The notes: generated by a model from the sequence alone, not told the origin. Positions 1 through 7,377 are shown, counted from the stretch's first letter. The stretch: 10,228 bases of DNA from Baffinella frigidus (GCA_026770585.1 MU646927.1:33695-43922), one strand, 5' to 3'. Numbers and translations: made by a program.

Positions 1-122
1 CCCCCCCCCCTCTACACGAGGGGGAGCACCCCCCCACCTCTGTGCGGCACTTACCCCTCGACAACACCACATCCAGCTCTCAAACAGACCTTCGCTTTCT
101 CACAACACCTCCATCGCCCACC
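1..122. other. Left edge, no supported gene; cryptic splice donor on minus strand
   Basis: This is C-rich DNA at the window edge, downstream of the SCI1-like stop codon. On the minus strand a strong donor-like GTAAGT occurs at 54..49, preceded by GAGGG. It could be a 3' UTR intron of the SCI1-like transcript or chance. The reading frame after the TGA at 125..123 gives no recognisable protein. Confidence 0.4.
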
Positions 123-1852
123 TCAACTTTCTTTGGGAAAAAATCGTCCAGCAATCGAAATTCTGCTTTTCGCCATGGAAATAATGACTCGTAAAGCGAC
201 CTTGACTTTCTTGGCGAAGCCCCACGCGTGGGTGGTCCGCGCGTTGCTCGGGAGCTCCGAATACGTGATCCCCTTGTAGTACTTATCCTTCAGGTCGCCT
301 GCCGAGGGGGAAAGCGCATTTTACTTCTAGCTCTGCCTCCCTCGGGTTGGCCGACTATTCGTAAGTTGACATGCTGGGCTCGCGGTACACATCCGTCAAC
401 TTTTGGGCGGGGAATCGCCCGGGCCTATCAAATTGGTGAGCCCAAATAGACTGAGACAGAGCCAGGTGTGGGGGGTGGTCCGCGCGTTCGTCGGGAGCTC
501 CGAATATGTGATCCCCTTGTAGTACTTATCTTCCAGGTCGCCTGCCGAGGGGGGGAGGTTGTTTGTCACTCTTCTTGGCTCGCGAGATAGAAAAAAAAAG
601 CCTGGAGGAGGCTGTTATTGTTTCGAAAGGCTCACGTGGCCCAATTCTGATTTAGAAAATCGAATATTTTGACTTTTCCCTCTTCGGGTCAAGGCGAGCG
701 CATCATCCCAAATAAATCAAATGGACGGATCCTCCCACAGCGACCACGACAAGAAGAAGAAAACGAGGAAGCACGAAACTTTGCCCATAAGGCTCGAAAG
801 TAATCAAGAAGAAGAAGTTCAGGGGGGTCGGGTGTTCGCAGCTGGTGCGCTGGGGTCTGTTCGCAGCCACTGTCTACCTCTCCCTCAAGTCGGGTTGGCT
901 GACTATTCTCAAGTTGACATGCCGGGCCTGCGGTACAGACCCGTCAACTTTGGAGCGGGCAAGAGCGCGGTCTGACCAATCTGCTTCGCCCACATAGATT
1001 GAGACAGAGCTAGAGGGAGCGCTCGCTCCCACCCTCACAAAAAGCCCACGTCACGCCTGTCCTTCTATTTTTCTGGTACAAGGACGCCGGAATCCGGTGT
1101 CCGTGTACTGGTACACGGACCAAACCGAGTTACGTTTTGGGCCTTTTGAGAGGGCTGGTGGGCACCCGCGTTCCACTTTTTGAGGAACTTCTTGAAGCGG
1201 GAGCGCGCGTCCGCGTCCGTCAGGTCCCCGAACGCCTTGCCCTGCTTGTCCGATAGCCACACCCTGCGAGAAGAGGGGGGAGATGCGCGTCAGATTTGGG
1301 GAGGCGAGGGCCTGCGCGTCAGCATTGAGGAGGAGCGCTGCGTGCCGATGGGGGATGCTGGGAGGAGAGTGGGGGAGGGAGAGGGGGATGCTGAGCAGAC
1401 CTGAACTCCGGGTTCTTGGCGAAGTAGTCTGCCTCGGTGATCTGCGGCACCTCTCCCGATTGCTTCGGCTCCTTGTGGCTCTTCTTGCTCTTCTTGTCCT
1501 GGGGGAGGAACCGAACCTTCTCACCAAAAACGCTGTCGTGCCCCCCTTTCCCTGTGGCGCCACTGGGCCAGTGCGAGGGCATAGCATCCGGCGGGGAAAC
1601 GGTGTGGGGTGTGGTCTCGCTCGGTGGCGGGTCACGGGTGCGGGTGCTTGGATGGGGCGCGGGAAGCGGGGGGGTGAAGGAGGCGAAAAGAGGTGGATCT
1701 CTCGGGCGGAGCTGGACCTTCTTGGACTTTTTCTCCTTCTTGCTCTTCTTGCTCTTCTTGTCTTTTTCGTCGGACGAGTCGGAGTCGGAGGAGCTCTCTT
1801 CGTGCTTCCTCTTCTTCTTCTTCTTGTCGTCGTCGCTGTCGGATCCGCCCAT
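123..1852 (-). CDS. SCI1-like lysine-rich nuclear protein, four exons
   Basis: I rebuilt this gene by hand: exon 1 1852..1718, exon 2 1498..1401, exon 3 1263..1166, exon 4 298..123, giving 168 residues. All introns are GT-AG and the phases agree. Residues 1-45 are acidic then lysine-rich (SDSDDD, KKKKKRK, KSKKSKK), typical of nuclear proteins. Residues about 65-121 carry the conserved block: EADYFAKNPEF, WLSDKQGKAFGDL, a helix ending FLKKWNAG, then DKYYKGI. This pattern (DYF..N.EF..WL, then F.KFxxxWNxG, then YYxGI) is what I recall of the plant style cell-cycle inhibitor 1 family and its relatives in other eukaryotes, which are small nuclear proteins. The ATG at 1852 was chosen because it begins the acidic/lysine tail; the frame continues upstream without another ATG. 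The exon 1 donor (GTCCAG) is weak, and the last ~25 residues are not recognisably conserved. Function here is inferred only from the family. Confidence 0.72.
326..465. repeat. Intronic duplicated segment, copy 1 (with stem-loop)
   Basis: This segment is directly repeated at 873..1013. It contains AAGTTGAC (363-370) and its perfect complement GTCAACTT (395-402) with a 24-nt loop. It precedes exon 4A on the minus-strand transcript, so it probably moved together with the terminal exon as one duplicated unit. Confidence 0.7.
396..541 (-). other. Second copy of the SCI1-like terminal exon (4B)
   Basis: After an identical acceptor context (CTCGGCAG), 541..473 repeats the first 69 nt of exon 4 (298..230) with 5 differences. 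Both encode the family motif DKYYKGITYSELP. The changes replace K by E and S by T, plus one silent change. The phase fits exon 3 equally well. After the shared part copy B diverges (RTTPHTW instead of RTTHAWGF) and reads to a TGA at 398..396, which would give a 158-residue protein. It could be an alternative terminal exon or a dead duplicate. It lies nearer to exon 3 (624-nt intron) than copy A (867-nt intron). Confidence 0.75.
566..822 (+). pseudogene. Inverted decayed copy of promoter plus exon 1 of the SCI1-like gene
   Basis: This block matches the reverse complement of about 1718-1996. Shared landmarks are GGCTCGcGAGATAG followed by an A-run (near 577-600), the CACGTG at 633-638, GATTTAGAAAATCGAATAT, and an ATG at 721 followed by MDGSSHSDHDKKKKTRKHE, against MGGSDSDDDKKKKKRKHE in the real gene. 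After residue 19 the copy loses the serine/aspartate stretch and drifts. No other exons follow on the plus strand, so I call it a truncated copy. It brings the whole bidirectional promoter with it and sits inside intron 3 of its parent, in opposite orientation. Confidence 0.8.
873..1013. repeat. Intronic duplicated segment, copy 2 (with stem-loop)
   Basis: This is the direct repeat of 326..465. The same 8-bp stem is retained exactly (911-918 with 943-950), again with a 24-nt loop, although the loop bases have drifted. It lies in intron 3 of the SCI1-like gene, separated from exon 4B by the inverted promoter/exon 1 copy. Confidence 0.7.
1087..1120. repeat. Perfect hairpin in intron 3
   Basis: GTCCGTGTAC (1099-1108) is followed after two bases by its perfect complement GTACACGGAC (1111-1120). 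A smaller palindrome CCGGAATCCGG lies just to the left. It falls about 45 nt downstream of the exon 3 donor on the minus strand. No role is evident. Confidence 0.5.
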
Positions 1853-2003
1853 GATGCCTCTGGCCCTCAAGTCGATGGATGAAAATCAAAAACTAAATAT
1901 ATTCGATTTTCTAAATCAAAACTGGGTCACGTGACCCGTTTAAAACTCTAAAAGCCTCCTCGAGGCTCTTTTTTTCTATCTCACGAGCCATCCGCAGCTC
2001 AGA
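1853..2003. promoter_or_regulatory. Shared bidirectional promoter of SCI1-like gene and RPL35
   Basis: Only 151 bp separate the two divergent start codons. Near the middle is a perfect 14-bp palindrome, GGGTCACGTGACCC (1924-1937), whose CACGTG core is the classic E-box/G-box bound by bHLH or bZIP factors. An A/T-rich stretch with TCGATTTTCTAAATC lies on the SCI1-like side. On the RPL35 side a pyrimidine tract (about 1967-1982) precedes the ATG, resembling the start region of many ribosomal protein genes. The decayed copy at 573-720 keeps CACGTG but not the perfect palindrome. Start sites are inferred. Confidence 0.65.
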
Positions 2004-3645
2004 ATGGTGAGAAGCGACGCGATCTCTTCCCCCTTTCACCCCCTTCCCCCTCCCCCCCTTTCTCCCACTTCTCACAGACATTCCGTGTCCACCCCCGGCG
2101 CACTCTGCCGCAATGGGACCCTGCGCCGCAGTCGGCTTCCTTGAGAACTAGGGTGCTGAGATACGAGGCATCGTCAGTCCCCGGGATCGTCAGTCCCCGG
2201 GTTGCAGGGCGCTCCATACGGCGGACGTTTGGGAAGGCGGAGGGCAGGTGGTGGTGGGCGGCTCGTTGAGGGCGGGCGGGCCCGGCTGTGCGGCGCTGAT
2301 CGGCCTGTGGACGGCCGTTTCCTGTCGCCTGGGTCCTGCGGCCTGCTTCACATTCCAAGCGCGGAGGAGAGGCGGACGCAGCCCAGGGAGAGGCGGAGGG
2401 CGCAGCAGGCTCAGCGGTGCTGGCGTGGTGGCCTGGGCCCGTGCTCCTACGCGTCCGCGTGCGGCAAGGTGCCGCACAGCACGCGCAGGAGCGCCCCTTG
2501 GGGGACTCCCTGGACGCGCAACCGAGACGTGTGCTCTCAGTGCGTGTCTGGGGGAGTACTGGTGCACGCAGCTGCTCGGACCGGGCAGCTGCGAACTCAA
2601 CCGCTGGCACCTATCGCGGCGCCAGGGTTCCGAGCATGCTGGGTCGCTGGGTTCCGTCGTGTGGATGCCTCCCAGAGCTGGGGGCACCCAAGTGTGGGTT
2701 GGGTTTGGGGACCCACCAGGTGGTTCGGGTTCGGGGACAGAGGGGTGCCTCTTCACGAGGCTGGACGGCGGCCTGACGTCACCTACCCCCCGCAGGTCAA
2801 GGTCAAGGCGTACGAACTGCGGGACAAGTCCCGGGAGGACCTCCTCCGGCAGCTGGACGAGCTCAAGACTGAGCTCCAGCAGCTGCGCGTGGCCAAGGTC
2901 ACGGGTGGAGCCGCGTCCAAGCTGTCTAAGATGTAACACCCCCCCCCACCCCCTCACCCCACCACCACCACCACCCGGACGGTCCTGTCCCCTTGAACCA
3001 CCTTGTCACTGGCGCGTACCTAGAGGCGTGTTCCTAGGGCGAGTCAGTTTGTACCGGTCTAGCGGCATGCGCTCGAACCGAGTGGGGCCGGTCCCAGCTG
3101 TCCCAGATTAATCCCCCGTCTCATCTCTCTTCCCGTATGTATACGCTCCGGCTCCCCTCGCCCCCTGAGGCACCTTGGCGCTCGAGGCGTGTTCCAGACA
3201 CCCTGGAACACACCACACGCCTCGATCGACGAACGAGACAGTCTGGTGTGTAGCCGGTCTGGTTGGCATGCGCACGCCTCGAGCGACGAACGAGACAGTC
3301 TTGTTTGGAGCCGGTCTGGTGCATGCGCTCACAGCGTGACTTGCAAGATAGCTGGCGGTTATTTGATTGGATGTTTCAGCAGTTGCTGACGGCGGCACGT
3401 TTTCCGTGAGCAGCAAGGCGGTGCGGAAGTCGATCGCGCGTGTAATGACCGTGGTCAACCAGAACAAGAAGGCCACCGTCCGCGAGGTGTACAAGGACAA
3501 GATCCACAAGCCCCTCGACATCCGCGCCAAGAAGACCCGCGCGCTCCGGAGGAAGCTCACGCCGGAGGAGGCTGGCAAGAAGACGGTCAAGATGATGCGG
3601 AAGGCCCGGCACTTCCCGCAGCGTAAGTACGCTGTCAAGGCGTAA
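2004..3645 (+). CDS. RPL35: 60S ribosomal protein L35 (uL29), three exons
   Basis: Exons are 2004..2006 (the ATG alone), 2796..2932 and 3414..3645. Introns are 2007..2795 (GTGAGA...CCGCAG) and 2933..3413 (GTAACA...GAGCAG). The product is 123 residues, the same length as the human protein. It has the uL29 N-terminal coiled helical hairpin (residues 7-33), the signature [15 protein letters not shown] (33-47), RKSIARV (51-57), the basic [17 protein letters not shown] region, and the C-terminal RKYAVKA seen across eukaryotes. Isoleucine 47 is split between exons 2 and 3, which fixes both splice sites. uL29 binds 25S/28S rRNA near the peptide exit tunnel of the large subunit. The ATG-only exon is chosen because no homologous ATG exists in exon 2 and ATG|GT sits right at the promoter; transcript evidence would settle it. 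It diverges from the SCI1-like gene. Confidence 0.93.
2169..2204. repeat. Short tandem duplication in RPL35 intron 1
   Basis: ATCGTCAGTCCCCGGG occurs twice in immediate succession. The rest of intron 1 is GC-rich, open in several frames by composition, and shows nothing recognisable. Confidence 0.6.
3217..3331. repeat. 57-bp tandem repeat in RPL35 intron 2
   Basis: Two adjacent copies (3217-3273 and 3274-3331) share GACGAACGAGACAGTCT and AGCCGGTCTGGT followed by GCATGCG. A third, diverged copy is visible at about 3037-3075 (ACCGGTCTAGCGGCATGCGC). Just left of the pair, TGTTCCAG and CTGGAACA form a short hairpin (3190-3210). Confidence 0.65.
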
Positions 3646-3737
3646 GCTTGTTTTGAATGAAACACAAAAGGGGACGCTGCGGGCTTGCGGGAGGCAAAGA
3701 GGGGACAGAGTGGGCGGGAGTCTAGTAGGAGTAGAAG
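3646..3737. other. RPL35 3' flank, no further gene
   Basis: This is a purine-rich 3' flank after the TAA. There is no AATAAA and no recognisable coding sequence. It probably holds the 3' UTR. Confidence 0.4.
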
Positions 3738-4090
3738 AAGGTCCGCACACACCCGTTTTTGCGGACCTTAAATCCAGCGGAAAAGATCTGGCCCGACATC
3801 GCTTACCCCCCCGGAGAATGGAGCAGGCGAATTTGCGGGTCGGAAGATGTTCCTCTTCATCAGAGGAAGGTTGCACGGGTCTAACAAAGGACAGCCGGGT
3901 TGATCACGTGTCTTGGTTGCACGTGTGCATGCACTGAATTTAAGGTCCGCACACACCCGCTTTTCGTGGACCTGACTGAATTTAATTGAGGTCCACATTT
4001 AAGGTCGACACACCCGTTTTTGCGGAACTTAACAATCTAAGGTCCGCGCTCACCCGTTTTCTGTGGACCTAAATTATTCAAGGTCCGCAC
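3738..4090. repeat. Dispersed array of GGTCCGC hairpins
   Basis: At least four ~32-bp foldback units occur: 3738-3769, 3942-3973, 4001-4030 and 4039-4071, with partial copies near 3989 and 4080. Each has a left arm like AAGGTCCGC, a loop containing CACCCGTTTT, and a right arm like GCGGACCTT. Where the right arm has GTGGACC a G-T wobble keeps the stem pairing. The spacer 3770-3941 holds no gene and two CACGTG sites. Confidence 0.75.
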
Positions 4091-4225
4091 GCTAGACTCC
4101 TCAAAATGGTGTGACCGTAGGTCCTTTGTAACCTCGAGCAACCTTTGTAAAGCATTTGTGTCGTAATTTTCATTACCGAAAAAACGAATCAATGAATATT
4201 TTTTCCTGGGATCACGAACCTGGTT
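4091..4225. other. AT-richer spacer without recognisable features
   Basis: I see no coding sequence or repeat here. The composition is more AT-rich than the genic part. Confidence 0.4.
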
Positions 4226-4292
4226 GAGGTTTTAGGTCCGTTAGGTCCTTTAGGTTCTTGTAACTCCAATCATACATGTAGGCGAACACTGA
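4226..4292 (-). repeat. Dispersed ~90-bp repeat R, copy 1 (diverged)
   Basis: Aligns with the copy at 8514-8600 through TTAGGTCCTTTAGGTTCTT, a diverged middle and TAGGCGaACACTG. A telomere-like array starts immediately to its right. Confidence 0.5.
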
Positions 4293-4385
4293 GGGTTGAG
4301 GGTTTACAGCCTAGGGTTGGGCTGTAGGGTTCTGGGTTTGTGAGATCCTGTCCGGTGGTTAGTGGTTAGGGTTTAGGGTTTAGGA
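4289..4385 (+). repeat. Degenerate telomere-like stretch
   Basis: Diverged GGGTTTAG/GGGTTGAG units, becoming regular at the right end (about 4365-4385). The G-rich strand is +. Confidence 0.7.
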
Positions 4386-4508
4386 AAACAGAGCTCGTAG
4401 ACGATCACCAGACTGGAAGCAAACGAAATACAGAAATCGACAACGATACGCTGTCACATGCCCGATGAGGATACCCTTTAGCCGGTTTCTGCCGCGATCC
4501 TTCTGCAC
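4386..4508. other. Unique-looking spacer with a 16-bp direct repeat
   Basis: GACTGGAAGCAAACGA at 4411-4426 recurs at 4602-4617, bracketing repeat R copy 2. No gene is seen. Confidence 0.4.
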
Positions 4509-4609
4509 CGGAGGGCCTGAATGTGATCCGAAAGGAAGCATGGCCTTTCTGCAGGATAAGTTCCGGTGTCCGCCTATGTTGGGAGCTCGAAGAACCTAAA
4601 GGACTGGAA
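4509..4609 (+). repeat. Dispersed repeat R, copy 2
   Basis: Contains GGAAGCATGGCCTTTCTGCA, GTGTCCGCCTATGTTGGGAG and CTCGAAGAACCT. The ATG at 4540 opens a short frame (MAFLQDKFRCPPMLGARRT, then stop) that is conserved in copy 4 and in part in copy 3. It is followed by a telomere-like array. Confidence 0.7.
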
Positions 4610-4630
4610 GCAAACGAGAGAGCGACCTGG

Positions 4631-4711
4631 TCTAGGGTTCGGGGTTTAGGTTTGAAGGTTTAGGGTTCGTTAGGGTTTAGGGTTTAGGGTTTAGGGTTTA
4701 GGGTTTAGGAT

Positions 4712-4785
<74 letters not shown>

Positions 4786-4850
4786 GGCTCAGGTTTTAGG
4801 GCCAGGGGTTGCTGGTTAGGGGTTAAGGATCAGGGGTTAGGGGTGAAGGG
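4631..4850 (+). repeat. Telomere-like array with homogenised TTGAGGG block
   Basis: TTTAGGG units are followed by exactly eleven tandem TTGAGGG heptamers (4711-4787), then degenerate GGGTTAGGGG variants. The orientation matches all the other arrays. Confidence 0.9.
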
Positions 4851-4851
4851 T

Positions 4852-4934
4852 TACAGAGGCACCTCGCTCATTAGAAACAGCCCCCCCCCCCCCAAGGACC
4901 ACCGTGGGGCCCTAGGAATAGGCCTACTGTTGGC
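4852..4934 (+). mobile_element. MITE family member, left half only
   Basis: It begins TACAGAGGCACCTCGCTCAT and keeps the C-run, GGACCACC and GGGCCCTAGG landmarks in the same orientation as the copies at 8154 and 8341. The right arm is missing, so it is a truncated element next to a telomere-like array. Confidence 0.75.
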
Positions 4935-4987
4935 ATTTTTTTCAAACCCGAAAATACGCCAGCACCATTCTCCGGGGGGGGGGGGCG

Positions 4988-5085
4988 ATCTATCCCTTAA
5001 GTGGCGAGTAGGCTCATACGCCCTACCGTAGGCCCCTACGACCTGCCTAGGTCCTGTAGGGGGTCCTTTAAGACCCTCTCGCCAG
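4988..5085 (+). repeat. Foldback repeat F, copy 1
   Basis: CTTAAGTGGCGAGTAGGCTC followed by ATACGCCCTACCGTAGG matches, in inverted orientation, the element at 7871-7977. Its ends (CCCTTAAG and CTTTAAG) are weakly complementary. Confidence 0.6.
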
Positions 5086-5118
5086 TTAAATAGGCCAAAC
5101 ATTTTTCGTGGTTCGTAG

Positions 5119-5199
5119 GAAAACGCCCGCCGCCCGTTTCTTACTTATTAAGAAACCCAGCGAAAACGCCCGCCTTCCGTTTCTTATCTATTAAGAAAC
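5119..5199 (+). repeat. Two-copy 43-bp direct repeat with hairpin
   Basis: GAAAACGCCCGCC and CCGTTTCTTA occur in both units (5119-5156 and 5162-5199). In each, GTTTCTT pairs with AAGAAAC. The start of the arms recalls the TAAGAAAC of the nearby MITE ends, but no full element is present. Confidence 0.7.
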
Positions 5200-5250
5200 A
5201 TAAACACCAAAAAAAACCTGTTCCTTCTGCGAACCTGAACAGGACCATTC

Positions 5251-5266
5251 TACAGGCATCCCTGTA
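5251..5266. repeat. 16-bp hairpin TACAGG...CCTGTA
   Basis: The tips TACAGG and CCTGTA, separated by four bases, equal the outermost bases of the MITE family. This could be a remnant or chance. Confidence 0.35.
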
Positions 5267-6060
5267 GGGGTGAGGGGTTACATGTAGAGGGGTTGGGGTT
5301 TGGTAGGGTTTAGAAGGATTTAGTAGGGTTTAGTGGGGTTGAGTAGTAGGGGTTAGCAGGGTTTAGCAGGGTTTAGTAGGGTTTAGTGGAGTTGAGTGGG
5401 GTTTAGTGGGTTTTAGTGGGGTTTAGTAGTGTTCAGTAGGGTTTAGTAGGGTTTAGTAGGGTTTAGTGGGGTTGAGTAGGGTTGAGTAGGGTTGAGGGTT
5501 GAGGATGCAGAGTGTAGGATTCACGGTTGACGGTTCAGGGTTCAGGTTGTAAATTTCAGGGTTCACAGATTCGGGTTCAGGGTTCAGGGATTGTGGTTTA
5601 GGGTTTAGGGTTTAGGGTTTAGGGTTTAGGTTTTAGGGTTGAGGGTTGGGGGTTCAGGTTTTAGGGTTGAAGGTTTTAGCTTTAAGGTTTGGGGTTTAGG
5701 GTTTAGGGTTTAGGGTTTAGGGTTTAGGGTTTAGGGTTTGGGGTTTAGAGTTTAGGGTTTAGGGTTTAGGGTGTAGGGTTTAGGATTTAGGGTTTAGGGT
5801 TTGGGGTTTAGAGTTTAGGATTTAGGGTTTAGGGTTTAGGGTTTAGGGTTTAGGGTTTATGGTCCAGGGTTCAGGGTTCAGGGTTTAGGGTTTAGGGTCT
5901 AGGATTCAGGTTTTAGGGTTCAGGGTTTAGGGTTTAGGGTTTAGGGTTTAGGGTTTAGGGTTTAGGGTTTAGGGTTAATGGTTTAGGGTTTAGGGTTTAG
6001 GGTTCAGGGTTCAGGGTTTAGGGTTCACGGTTTAGGGTCTAGGGTTCAGGGTTTAGGTTT
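5262..6060 (+). repeat. Large telomere-like array (7-mer and 10-mer blocks)
   Basis: The left part (about 5301-5497) is built of 10-nt units such as TTTAGTAGGG, with TTTAGTGGGG and TTGAGTAGGG variants. The rest is mainly TTTAGGG heptamers with TTCAGGG, TTTGGGG and TCTAGGG variants and several uninterrupted runs, for example near 5696-5735 and 5923-5973. All units have the G-rich strand on +. Confidence 0.93.
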
Positions 6061-6309
6061 TTTTCAAAATCCTTCCGAAGTCCGCTGTATTTTATTCATG
6101 ATCCATTCAAAGTCCGCTGTGTGGGTGGTCACCAAAAGGAGGTGAAAAAAATATTCATACGGGAACTCCGAACTCCGCCCCGAAGCGGGATCGATCGTGA
6201 GATTCAAAAGTGACTTTTCTGTTTAAAAGTGACTTCAAAAATGGCTTTACTGACCACCTAGTATACCACGCCAGACGCCTGCACCACGCTTGACCACATG
6301 GGTGCAAGC
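6061..6309. other. Non-coding spacer with weak terminal inverted repeat
   Basis: CAAAGTCCGCTGTG follows a related AAGTCCGCTGT. GGTGGTCA (about 6125) and TGACCACC (about 6251) could be the ends of a ~135-bp insertion. AAAAGTGACTT occurs twice near 6207 and 6225. No gene is seen. Confidence 0.35.
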
Positions 6310-6416
6310 GAGGAAGGGCCGGATGCGATCCTAAGGGAAGCAAGGCCATCCTGCAGAACCAGCTCCTGTGTCCGCCTATGATGGCAGCTCGAAGAACCCA
6401 ACGGACCTGAAGGACA
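6310..6416 (+). repeat. Dispersed repeat R, copy 3
   Basis: GGGCCGGATGCGATCC, GGAAGCAAGGCCATCCTGCA, TGTGTCCGCCTATGATGG and GCTCGAAGAACC align with copy 2 over about 100 bp. GAGGAAGGGCCGGA from its left edge recurs just past its right edge (about 6431). It follows a telomere-like array. Confidence 0.7.
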
Positions 6417-6733
6417 GTGTACCTGGGCGCCGAGGAAGGGCCGGACGTGTCCGTAGTCGTCTCGCTCTCTGTCTCGTTTCAATAAAGTTCGGTGCAGAGG
6501 TGTTGGTGAGTCTGGCCACGGAACCAACACGCTATGAACCTCGGTACCTCGTGCCGAGTACCTCCACTTTCGGCATCCTCCCGCCTGCAACGTTAACTGT
6601 GGTCTTCTCTCCCTTCGTCTGAGGCTGGGGTAGGCGTGGCAGGCGATGTTGAGTTTGATGAAAAGAACCACGCACCACCAAGCACCTTTTAGCTCGTGGC
6701 TGTAGTCTAAGCGGGGCGTGTTGGTCATATAAT
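6417..6733. other. About 300-bp spacer, no supported gene
   Basis: Both strands are partly open, but the translations show no recognisable domain. I see no RNA gene or repeat apart from the R-edge duplication. Confidence 0.4.
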
Positions 6734-6867
6734 TACAGGGATACCTCGCCTAAAAGAGCACCCTTGCTCGAGGGTCGGTGGTCGTCGTGTTTTTGAATTA
6801 GAACCGGAGGGTTGACTACTTTAGTCAACCCTCTGGTCCTATTGAAAACACGCAGGGGTCGAATCCG
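6734..6867 (+). repeat. Repeat G, copy 1, with 12-bp perfect hairpin
   Basis: It starts TACAGGGATACCTCG, like the MITE end, but continues with CACCCTTGCTCGAGGGT and ends CACGCAGGGGTCGAATCCG, all shared with 7752-7834. Inside, GAGGGTTGACTA and TAGTCAACCCTC form a perfect 12-bp stem with a 3-nt loop (about 6807-6833). No right inverted end is seen. Confidence 0.65.
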
Positions 6868-6937
6868 TTCACATCAGACCCTTCCCGAAACTCGATTTCG
6901 GCAGACTTGCCTCTGCAAAGAAACCCTGAGGCAGCAG
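6868..6937. other. Short spacer
   Basis: Nothing recognisable. Confidence 0.3.
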
Positions 6938-7028
6938 CCGACCACTTTCGGTCGTTCCGCCCCAATGAACCAACCACTTTCGGTCGCCCAATTGAACCGA
7001 CCACTTTCGGTCGTTTCGCCCAAGTGAA
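6938..7028 (+). repeat. Three tandem CGACCACTTTCGGTCG units
   Basis: Units are 6938-6969 (32 bp), 6970-6996 (27 bp, missing five bases) and 6997-7028 (32 bp). Each carries ACCACTTTCGGTCG and ends in TGAA. In units 1 and 3 CGACC pairs with GGTCG to make a small hairpin. Confidence 0.8.
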
Positions 7029-7256
7029 GATGGGGTTAAGACCTGTTTGAAGGTCCGGAACAGAGCGGTTTTCGCACGACCCTTCTTGAGAGGAGACCCA
7101 TCTTTCTTGAGAACCGCGACGGACAGTGTGAGCCTCGGTCAGACAGGTAGCGAGCCTCGGTCATGGGCCAGGTCGCGAGCCTCGAGTTCAAGCGGGGTCT
7201 CGGGCAGGCCTCAGCCACTTGTGTCCTTACTCGCGAGTAACCGTTGTGACCGTGTG
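7029..7256. other. Spacer with short GAGCCTCGGTC repeats
   Basis: GAGCCTCGGTC (about 7129), GAGCCTCGGTC (about 7152) and GAGCCTCGAG (about 7177) recur every ~25 bp. TTCTTGAGA occurs twice (about 7083 and 7103). No gene is supported. Confidence 0.4.
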
Positions 7257-7377
7257 TACAGGGGCACCTCGCTCATAAGAAAGCACCCCCCCTTCGGTCC
7301 CTACAGTAGGACTGTATCTAGGGCCCTACCGTGGTCCTAGGGGGGTGGCGGTTTCTTATGAGCGAGGTACCCCTGTA
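7257..7377 (-). mobile_element. MITE, full-length foldback (reverse orientation)
   Basis: Bounded by TA, with ends CAGGGGcACCTCGCTCATAA and its complement at the right. The interior reads, in reverse orientation, the same landmarks as the 8341 copy (CTACAGTAGG, GGGCCCTA, GGTGGTCCTAGG). No transposase is encoded, so it is non-autonomous. Confidence 0.88.

Noticed and set aside
326-465. snoRNA or tRNA in the duplicated intronic segment
   Set aside because: The stem-loop is clear but C/D or H/ACA boxes and a cloverleaf are not visible.
1283-1934. Plus-strand frames across the SCI1-like exons
   Set aside because: They are antisense shadows; the leucine and phenylalanine runs are the reverse of the lysine codons of exons 1 and 2.
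2202-2795. Long open frames through RPL35 intron 1 upstream of exon 2
   Set aside because: Intron 1 is GC-rich and open by composition on both strands; none of the translations resembles a protein, and RPL35 homology begins exactly at the acceptor.
6258-6728. 156-codon minus-strand frame
   Set aside because: It overlaps repeat R copy 3 and shows no conserved domain; likely chance.
6840-6870. Possible tRNA 3' half (GGGGTCGAATCC)
   Set aside because: The T-stem does not pair and no acceptor, D or anticodon arms could be found upstream; kept only as a B-box-like resemblance.
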